From assembly GCA_039805565.1 (NCBI GenBank), contig JBDLTZ010000239.1, positions 1-19,435 on the forward strand: a stretch of 19,435 nt of DNA. Direction: 5' to 3'. The DNA is from CALJIC01 sp039805565 (GTDB lineage Bacteria > Chloroflexota > Chloroflexia > Chloroflexales > Roseiflexaceae). Under the pieces are notes generated by a model. The model saw nothing but the letters and a program-made list of their open reading frames with translations, did no database searches and was not told the DNA's origin. Position 1 is the stretch's first letter. Each line of letters begins with the position of its first letter. A program made the translations under genes and the position numbers. Below are positions 6,697 through 12,551 of the stretch, piece by piece.

Positions 6697-7629
6697 ATGT
6701 CGCCAGCGACGTCTGCAGAAGAGCCTGCCGGCACTATGTCTCAGTCCTCGCTCGCCATCGAGGCTTCTGTCACTGCGCGCCCGTTCATCAAATGGGCCGG
6801 CGGCAAGGGCCAGTTGCTCCCCGAGCTGTCGCGGCGTCTGCCGCGCAGCTTCCGCCGCTACCACGAGCCGTTCGTCGGCGGCGCCGCGCTGTTCTTCCAC
6901 CTCTACGGTACCGGTCAGCTGGGCGAGGGCGCCGTCCTGAGCGACTACAACCGTGAGCTGATCGAGTGCTACGAGGTGGTGCGGGACGACGTGGACTCGC
7001 TGATCACCGCGCTGCGCTGGCACCACCGCTACCGGCTGGACGGCGAGTACTTCCGGCAGGTGCGTGGCTGGGACCGCCAGCCGGACTTCGACAAGCGCAG
7101 CAAGATCGAGCGTGCCGCCCGCACGATCTTTCTCAACCGCACCTGCTACAACGGCCTCTACCGCCTCAACCGCAAGGGGCAGTTCAACGCGCCCTTCGGC
7201 TACTACAAGAACCCGCTGATCTGCGATCCGGAGAACCTGCGCTCGGTGAGCGCCGCCCTGCGCCACGTCGAGCTGCGCGTGGGGGACTTCGGCGATATCC
7301 TGGGGCGCGCCGAGCCGGGCGACCTGGTGTACTTCGACCCGCCCTATGTTCCGGTGAGCGCCACCGCCTCGTTCACGCACTACACCGGGCAGACGTTCGG
7401 CCCCGAGGACCAGCGCCGCCTGGCCGAGGTCTTTGCCGCCCTGGCCGAGCGCGGCGTCTCGGTGATGCTGAGCAACTCGGCCACCCCGCTCAGCCGCGAG
7501 CTCTACGCTCAGAACCCGCGCGCCGTCAGCACCTCGGTGGTGCTCGCGAGCCGCAAGATCAACTGCGACGGTGCCAAGCGCGGCAGTGTCGAGGAGCTGA
7601 TCGTCTGCAGCTACGAGCCGGAGCGCTGA
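6697..7629 (+). CDS. dam: Dam-like DNA adenine (N6) methyltransferase, D12 class
   Basis: 310 residues, alpha-class N6-adenine methyltransferase using S-adenosylmethionine. The AdoMet-binding motif is PFIKWAGGKGQLL (about 29-41), the adjoining segment is EPFVGGAALFF, and the catalytic motif IV is DPPY (214-217) in LVYFDPPYVP. Length and order (motif I, helical target-recognition region, DPPY) match the Dam/DpnM family, so GATC is the likely but unproven target. GGTG lies 7 nt before the ATG at 6697; GTG 6688 and ATG 6736 are other possible starts, and the conserved part begins about residue 29. No restriction enzyme gene is adjacent, so it looks like a solitary methylase. A 23-bp palindrome with GATC in both arms follows 11 nt after the stop. 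Confidence 0.93.
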   Translation: MSPATSAEEPAGTMSQSSLAIEASVTARPFIKWAGGKGQLLPELSRRLPRSFRRYHEPFVGGAALFFHLYGTGQLGEGAVLSDYNRELIECYEVVRDDVDSLITALRWHHRYRLDGEYFRQVRGWDRQPDFDKRSKIERAARTIFLNRTCYNGLYRLNRKGQFNAPFGYYKNPLICDPENLRSVSAALRHVELRVGDFGDILGRAEPGDLVYFDPPYVPVSATASFTHYTGQTFGPEDQRRLAEVFAALAERGVSVMLSNSATPLSRELYAQNPRAVSTSVVLASRKINCDGAKRGSVEELIVCSYEPER

Positions 7630-7640
7630 GGCGCCGAATA

Positions 7641-7693
7641 GCTGGATCACAAAGGCCGCTGAGCAAAAAACTCAGCGGCCTTTGTGATCCAGC
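7641..7693. terminator. Perfect 23-bp inverted repeat, probable bidirectional terminator
   Basis: Arms 7641-7663 and 7671-7693 match perfectly around a 7-nt loop (CAAAAAA). It lies between the converging methyltransferase (ends 7629) and AT-hook gene (ends 7700), which suggests a shared terminator. There is no terminal T-run beyond TTT inside the arm, so termination would depend on the very stable stem. Each arm holds one GATC. Confidence 0.65.
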
Positions 7694-7699
7694 GGCCGG

Positions 7700-8143
7700 C
7701 TACACGCCTTTGGGCTTGCGGCCACGCTTCGCCGGGGCGGCGGGGCTGCTCTGCTCGGGGGCGGCTTTGGGCTTGCGGCCGCGCCTCACGGCTGGCGGCG
7801 CGTCCGTCGCGATCGGTTGTACCTCCACCTGCTTGACCGGCAGGGCGGTCACCGCTGGCTCAGGCGCGCCAGCCGCCGCGACCTTGAAGCGAATCACGCC
7901 GGCATCACGCGAGCGCGGGAATACGAGCACAAGCGGCGGTTGGTGGCGGGCTGCCGCTGCTTTGAGGCGGCTCCGCACCGTTAGGCGTCGCTCAGTGGGC
8001 TCCAGCAGCGCCTCGCCGTAGTCCCCGGGCGTGAAGTCGCGCAAAAATATATCATACTCTAGCTCTGTCGCCTTGCGCTGCCCAAGCGTCTTTCGCTCGA
8101 TGGTGCGAACTTCCTCGTGGCTGAGCTTGCGTACATTCGGCAT
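7700..8143 (-). CDS. Small basic protein with two C-terminal AT-hook motifs
   Basis: 147 residues. The N-terminal part (1-92) is a compact charged domain with segments such as LRDFTPGDYGEALLEPTE and RLTVRSRLKAAAARH, ending in a strand-like VIRFKV; I do not recognise it with certainty. A proline- and alanine-rich linker follows. The tail holds two RGRKPK cores (RRGRKPKA near residue 121, KRGRKPKG at the end). These match the AT-hook, which binds the minor groove of AT-rich DNA, so a DNA-binding or nucleoid-associated role is likely (inference). AAAGG upstream of the ATG at 8143 supports the start. It converges on the adenine methyltransferase gene, and its own upstream DNA is the most AT-rich stretch of the window. 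Confidence 0.75.
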   Translation of the reverse strand: MPNVRKLSHEEVRTIERKTLGQRKATELEYDIFLRDFTPGDYGEALLEPTERRLTVRSRLKAAAARHQPPLVLVFPRSRDAGVIRFKVAAAGAPEPAVTALPVKQVEVQPIATDAPPAVRRGRKPKAAPEQSSPAAPAKRGRKPKGV

Positions 8144-8422
8144 CGACAGTACCTTTCTCTAAAAAATCACACAGCCTCATCTCTTTTAGAGTACACGACG
8201 ATTGAAAATAATGCAAACTCTCTGTTTTACGAAGGTGTGGCGCATTTTTATGGCACCGCTCACACGCCCAGTCTGTAAATGGGTTGGGTTGCTGCGGCAA
8301 AGCCTGCTTTCGCCTGCTGTAGCTCGCGAAGACGGGCTTCACAAGCCTACGTGAGTTGTGAGCGTGCGCCAAAGCAGGGCGGGGATGTGGCGGCCCAGCC
8401 CCCGACGAAAAAACCGCTCTAG

Positions 8423-8470
8423 CTTTTTCTATCCAGTAGAATTACTCTATATCCGGCAAGATTGCCGTAC
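8423..8470 (+). repeat. Dispersed motif copies 2 and 3 in tandem
   Basis: Copy 2 reads CTTTTTCTATCC then AGTAGAATTACTC (8423-8447). Copy 3 reads TATCCGGCAAGATTGCCGTAC (8450-8470) and carries a perfect dyad CGGCAA-GA-TTGCCG (8454-8467). Both resemble the copies at 2042 and 19083. No plus-strand gene follows: downstream is the antisense of metH. Confidence 0.4.
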
Positions 8471-8497
8471 ATGTGCGAGGCTTCTCCGGAAAAGCAA

Positions 8498-8523
8498 CGA
8501 AGAGCGGAATATTCCGCCCTTCG
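8498..8523. repeat. 26-bp dyad near the 3' end of metH
   Basis: CGAAG-a-GCGGAAT is mirrored by ATTCCGC-c-CTTCG with no spacer and a single mismatched position. It sits 75 nt beyond the metH stop. There is no T-run, so it could be an operator-like site or a weak transcript end. Confidence 0.4.
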
Positions 8524-8597
8524 TGGAGATAGGCTACTTACCGTCGTTTGTTTTGATTAATCGCGCTTGTGAGGATATTCACCCACGTATCGCTGCG

Positions 8598-11500
8598 TCA
8601 CGAGACAATCTCGGCCACATCCTCCTCGGCGCGCTCGCGTCCCGAGCCGATCGAGAAGTACTTGGCCTCCGGGTGGTGTACGACGATCGCCGCGGTGCTC
8701 TGCTCGGGAACGAGCTGGTGGGCGTCGGTGAGCGTCACGCCGATCTTCTCAGCCGGCAGCACCTCGAAGAGCTTCTCGTGCTCGGCTAGGTCCGGGCATG
8801 CCGGGTAGCCCCACGAGTAGCGCTTGCCGCGGCCGTCCTTCAGCCCCAGACCCTGCCGCACAACCCGGTTGGTGTACTCCGCCAGCGCCTCGGCCAGGCT
8901 CACGCCCAGCCCGTGGATGAAATAGGAGCGGCTGTAGTCGTTCGCGTGCTGCAGCTCCTCGGTCAGGTCGTCCACCTTGGTGCCCATTGTGACGATCTGC
9001 AGCGCCACCACGTCGTACTCGCCGCTCTCCACCGGCCGGAAGTAGTCGGCGATGCACAGGCGCTCGCGCTCGGGCTGGCGCGGGAACACGAAGCGGGTCA
9101 GCTCTCGCGCGCGGTTGGCCGGGTCGTAGACGATCAGGTCGTGGCCGTCGCTCTGGCAGGGGAAGTAGCCGTAGACCACCTTCGGCTCGAGCCAGCCGTC
9201 GCGCTCGGCCTCGCGCACCAGGTCGCGCACCTTGATGTCGAACTCGGCCCGCAGGCGCTCCCACTCCTCGCCCTTGGCGTTCTTCGCGCCCCACTGCAGC
9301 CGGTAGAGTGCGTTGCGGTCCAGGCACTCCACCACGTCCTGCAGCCGGATGCGTGTCACCACCTGCGCCCCCCAGAAGGGCGGCGTGGGCACTGGCACGT
9401 CACGGCTCACCTTCGAGCGCACCTGCTCGGCGGTGATGCTGGCCTTGCCCACCGCGTCGAGCGTCACGCGGCCGCGCTGCTTCTGGCTCAGCGACGCGGC
9501 TGCGTCGGCGAGCGTGGTGTGCACGAAGCCGGGGCGCGCCTGCGGGTCGGAGAGCTTGTCCATCGTCTCCAGCCCCTCAAAGGCGTCCTTGCAGTAGAAC
9601 ACCCCCGGCTCGTAGGGCTCCTCGTCCCCCACGAAGGTGATGCGCTGGCCGTACTGCTTGTTGATCGCGGCCCCGCCCACCAGCACCGGGAACTTCAGGC
9701 CGCGGCGGTGCAGCTCCTGCACGCAGAGCGGCATCTGCTTCGAGGTGCTCACCAGCAGCGCCGAGAGGCCGATCGCGTCGGCGCCCACCTCGACGGCCTT
9801 CTCAATAATGGTGTTGAGCGGCACCTGCTTGCCGAGGTCGTACACTGTGTAGCCGTTGTTGGCCAGGATGGTGTTGACCAGGTTCTTGCCGATGTCGTGT
9901 ACGTCGCCGTAGACCGTGGCGAGCACCACCTTACCCTTGCTGGCACCCTCGAGCTTGTCCAGATACTGCTCCAGGTGCGCCACCGACTTCTTCATCACCT
10001 CGGCGCTCTGCAGCACGAAGGGGAGGATGAGCTGGCCGGAGCCGAACAGGTCGCCCACCTCTTTCATGGCCGGTAGGAGGACGGTGTTCAGCACATCCAC
10101 CGCCACGATGCCGCGCGGCGAGGCCTGTGTGTCAGGATCGAGCTCGACCACCGCTGGGTCGGCGAGCGACAAGCCGCGCGCCTCCAAGCCCGCGGACACC
10201 AGCACGTCGATGTCGGCCTCGACGCCGTCCTTCTTGCGGTGGACAATCTTCCAGTGCAGGCGCTGGGCCGTCGTCATGCCGGCGGTGGGGTCGGCCTTCT
10301 CCTGGATGCTGGCAGCGGCGTTCTGCTCGAAGAAGGCGATGAAGCGCGCCAGGGCGTCCTCGCCGCGGTTGAAGATCAGGTCCTCGCACACCGCGCGCTG
10401 CTCGGCTGGGAGCTCGGCATAGGGCGTGACGTGGGCCGGGTTGATGATCGCCGTGTCCAGCCCGGCGTCCACCGCGTGCTTGAGGAACACTGAGTTCAGC
10501 GCGGCGCGGGCGTGCGGGGCCACGCCGAAGCTCAGGTTGCTCACGCCGAGGGTGGTGTAGCAGCCGGGGATGTGCAGCTTGACCAGCCGGATGCCCTCGA
10601 TCGTCTCGATCGCGGCGCGGCGCAGCTCTTCCTGGCCGGTGGTGATCGGGAAGGTGAGCACGTCGAACACCAGCGCCTCGGCCGGCACGCCGAACTCGTC
10701 CCGCGCGATCTGGGCCAGGCGCTGGGCGATGGCGAGCTTGCGCTCGGCCGTGTGCGCCATGCCCTCCTCGTCGATCGTCATCGCCACCGTGGCCGCTCCG
10801 TAGCGCGCCACCAGCGGCATCACGCGGTCGATCTTGTCGCCGCGGCCGCCCTCGAGCGAGACCGAGTTGACCAGCGCGCGGCCGGGGTACATCGCCAGCG
10901 TGGCCTCGAGCACGTCGGCCTCGGTGGTGTCGATCGCCAGCGGTAGCTCGACGTTCATCGTCAGCTTCTTGACGAGTGTGGTCATCTGCTCGCGCTCGTC
11001 GGGCCGCTCGGTCATCGCCACGCACACGTCGAGGATGTGTGAGCCGCTGTCCACCTGCTCGCGCGCCACCTCCACCACGCCATCGTAGTTGTCGTTCAGG
11101 AGCAGCTTCTTGACCTTGCGCGAGCCGAGGGTGTTGACGCGCTCGCCGATCAGCGTGAGCGTTCCGTCCTGGCGCAGCGCCGCGGCTCTGACGCCCGAGG
11201 AGATGCTGCCGATGTACTCGATCTGGCGCTGCTTCGGGGCGGGCGCGCCGATCTCCTCGCGCAGGCGGCGGATGTGGGCCGGGCGCGTGCCGCAGCAGCC
11301 GCCCACCACCGCCACGCCGTACTCGCGCACGAACTCTCCCAGGGTGCGGGCGAAGGGCTCGGGCTCCATCGGGTAGACCGTCTCGCCGTCCACCTCGAGC
11401 GGCAGGCCCGCGTTGGGGATGCAGGAGATGTGCTTGCGCGAGTGCTTGGTGAGCATCTCGATCGCCTCGCGCATGTGCTCAGGGCCGGTGCCGCAGTTCA

Positions 11501-12197
11501 GGCCGATCACGTCCACCGGCATCGCCTCGAGGGTGGCGATCACCGCCGGGATCTCGGTGCCGAGCAGCATCTTGCCCGAGAGGTCAATGAACACCTGTGC
11601 CTGCACAGCCACGTCAGGGCGCCCGAGCTCCTGCTTGGCGCGGCGGATGCCGTCGAGCGCGGCCTTGACCTCGAGCATGTCGAAGCTCGTCTCGACCAGG
11701 AGCACATCGGCGCCGCCCTCAATCAGGCCGAGCGCCTGCTCGCGGAACTGCTCCGAGAGCGCCTCGAAGGTAGTGTCGGAGAGCGCCGGGTCGTTCGAGG
11801 AGGGCAGCTTGCCGGTGGGCCCCATCGAGCCGGCCACGAAGCGCGGCCGGCCGTCCTGTGCGGCGAAGCGGTCGGCGACGCGGCGGGCGATGCTGGCGGC
11901 GGCCACGTTGACGGCGCGGGTGTGCTCGGCCAGGCCCCACTCCTCGAGGCGCATGCGGGTGGCCTGGAAGGTGCAGGTCTCCAGCACGTCGGCGCCGGCC
12001 TCCATGAACGAGGTGTGGATCGCCTCGATCACGTCGGGCCTGGTGATCACCAGATAGTCGCGGGCGCCGAAGGTCCGCTCGCCGCCGTAGTCCTCTGTGG
12101 TGAGGTTGAAGGTGTCGATGCTGGTGCCCATCGCGCCGTCGTACACCAGGACGCGCTGCTCCAGGGCCGCAAGGTAGCTCGATCGCGAGTTCGTCAC
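8598..12197 (-). CDS. metH: Cobalamin-dependent methionine synthase
   Basis: Cytosolic enzyme that transfers the methyl group of 5-methyltetrahydrofolate via methylcobalamin to homocysteine. 1199 residues, full length for the four-module family. The homocysteine domain (about 1-320) has zinc ligands Cys235 in NCGTGP and Cys301/Cys302 in GGCCGT. The folate/pterin-binding domain runs about 340-620. The B12 module has the cap and GDVHDIGKN with lower axial ligand His767. The C-terminal AdoMet reactivation domain includes PACPDLAEHEKLF. The start is GTG at 12197, with AGAGG 6 nt upstream. The frame is open to 12227, but that lies inside the terminator hairpin. Expression is controlled by the SAM-I riboswitch and terminator directly upstream. 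It appears monocistronic. Confidence 0.97.
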   Translation of the reverse strand: MTNSRSSYLAALEQRVLVYDGAMGTSIDTFNLTTEDYGGERTFGARDYLVITRPDVIEAIHTSFMEAGADVLETCTFQATRMRLEEWGLAEHTRAVNVAAASIARRVADRFAAQDGRPRFVAGSMGPTGKLPSSNDPALSDTTFEALSEQFREQALGLIEGGADVLLVETSFDMLEVKAALDGIRRAKQELGRPDVAVQAQVFIDLSGKMLLGTEIPAVIATLEAMPVDVIGLNCGTGPEHMREAIEMLTKHSRKHISCIPNAGLPLEVDGETVYPMEPEPFARTLGEFVREYGVAVVGGCCGTRPAHIRRLREEIGAPAPKQRQIEYIGSISSGVRAAALRQDGTLTLIGERVNTLGSRKVKKLLLNDNYDGVVEVAREQVDSGSHILDVCVAMTERPDEREQMTTLVKKLTMNVELPLAIDTTEADVLEATLAMYPGRALVNSVSLEGGRGDKIDRVMPLVARYGAATVAMTIDEEGMAHTAERKLAIAQRLAQIARDEFGVPAEALVFDVLTFPITTGQEELRRAAIETIEGIRLVKLHIPGCYTTLGVSNLSFGVAPHARAALNSVFLKHAVDAGLDTAIINPAHVTPYAELPAEQRAVCEDLIFNRGEDALARFIAFFEQNAAASIQEKADPTAGMTTAQRLHWKIVHRKKDGVEADIDVLVSAGLEARGLSLADPAVVELDPDTQASPRGIVAVDVLNTVLLPAMKEVGDLFGSGQLILPFVLQSAEVMKKSVAHLEQYLDKLEGASKGKVVLATVYGDVHDIGKNLVNTILANNGYTVYDLGKQVPLNTIIEKAVEVGADAIGLSALLVSTSKQMPLCVQELHRRGLKFPVLVGGAAINKQYGQRITFVGDEEPYEPGVFYCKDAFEGLETMDKLSDPQARPGFVHTTLADAAASLSQKQRGRVTLDAVGKASITAEQVRSKVSRDVPVPTPPFWGAQVVTRIRLQDVVECLDRNALYRLQWGAKNAKGEEWERLRAEFDIKVRDLVREAERDGWLEPKVVYGYFPCQSDGHDLIVYDPANRARELTRFVFPRQPERERLCIADYFRPVESGEYDVVALQIVTMGTKVDDLTEELQHANDYSRSYFIHGLGVSLAEALAEYTNRVVRQGLGLKDGRGKRYSWGYPACPDLAEHEKLFEVLPAEKIGVTLTDAHQLVPEQSTAAIVVHHPEAKYFSIGSGRERAEEDVAEIVS

Positions 12198-12213
12198 AGG
12201 AGCCTCTTCACAC

Positions 12214-12242
12214 AAAAAAACCCTCACGCAGCCGCGCGAGGG
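12214..12242 (-). terminator. Riboswitch-controlled intrinsic terminator before metH
   Basis: On the minus strand, CCCTCGCG pairs with CGTGAGGG (one G-T pair) around loop CGGCTG, followed by seven T. It lies between the riboswitch aptamer and the metH start and is the expected expression platform: SAM bound favours this terminator. Confidence 0.9.
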
Positions 12243-12256
12243 ACATCACAGTCACA

Positions 12257-12351
12257 CTCATCTGCCAGCTTACGCTGCCGGATTTGGCACCTGCCGGTCT
12301 CGGCGGTTGCCGGGGTTTCGTCGGGCCGGTCCCTCCACCCCTCTGGATGAG
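12257..12351 (-). promoter_or_regulatory. SAM-I (S-box) riboswitch
   Basis: On the minus strand the P1 halves CTCATC (12346-12351) and GATGAG (12257-12262) enclose the S-box core. In order: CCAGAGGGGTGGAGGGAC, GGCCCGACGAAACCCCGGCAACC with the hallmark GAAACCCGGCAACC-like block, GGTGCCAAATCC, and a final AGCGTAAGCTG hairpin. This order and these conserved blocks define the SAM-I class. A terminator and a methionine synthase follow directly, so it is a transcriptional OFF switch sensing S-adenosylmethionine. Confidence 0.96.
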
Positions 12352-12372
12352 CACATATCTACTTTACCGCCG

Positions 12373-12402
12373 AGTATAGCACGTGGGTGTTGCGTGTGTC
12401 AA
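12373..12402 (-). promoter_or_regulatory. metH promoter
   Basis: On the minus strand, TTGACA (12397-12402), an 18-bp spacer and TATACT (12373-12378) with an extended TGC. Start of transcription would be about 15 nt before the riboswitch P1. The best promoter in the window. Confidence 0.88.
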
Positions 12403-12434
12403 CCTGAGGTGATGTTGAGTCCGATTCAGACCTT

Positions 12435-12463
12435 TTGGATAGCGTGTGAGGCTGTGCTATACT
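12435..12463 (+). promoter_or_regulatory. Orphan plus-strand promoter, divergent from metH
   Basis: TTGGAT (12435-12440), a 17-bp spacer and TATACT (12458-12463) with TGC extension. No plus-strand gene follows: the next gene is mrdA on the other strand, so any transcript would be a short RNA or antisense to the mrdA 3' end. The gene-free gap 12198-12551 holds this promoter, the metH control region and a small GTCGGTC repeat, with nothing else seen. Confidence 0.55.
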
Positions 12464-12520
12464 CGTCGGTCCCGACTTCTGATGCATACCGACTCAATAG
12501 TCCCTGGCCCGTCGCCTTTT

Positions 12521-12547
12521 GTCGTCGGTCGTCGGTCGTTCGGTTGA
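12521..12547. repeat. Short GTCGGTC tandem repeat
   Basis: Two exact and two degenerate 7-nt units (GTCGTCGGTCGTCGGTC, then GTTCGGTT) lie just after the mrdA stop. Low-complexity spacer; no terminator for mrdA is evident here. Confidence 0.35.
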
Positions 12548-12551
12548 GGCC

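Larger units (their letters stand above)
8144..8597. other. 454-bp intergenic region, no convincing gene
   Basis: It lies between the AT-hook gene (leftward) and the 3' end of metH. 8160-8260 is AT-rich and should hold the AT-hook gene's promoter; a weak TTGCAT/TACTCT pair with 17-bp spacing lies on the minus strand at 8188-8216. 8260-8420 has GC-rich repeats of AGCAGGC type without a clear fold. 8423-8470 holds two motif copies and 8498-8523 holds a dyad. A 106-codon minus frame (8052-8372) overlaps the AT-hook gene and has no recognisable content. Confidence 0.6.

Noticed and set aside
6646..7650. 334-codon minus frame opposite the methyltransferase gene
   Set aside because: Antisense shadow of a gene with intact Dam motifs.
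8052..8372. 106-codon minus frame overlapping the AT-hook gene
   Set aside because: Overlaps a better gene in another frame, has no family resemblance, and its single CERCH motif is not enough.
8913..10076. Long plus-strand frames opposite metH (also 11274-12350)
   Set aside because: Antisense shadows of MetH with no recognisable domain.
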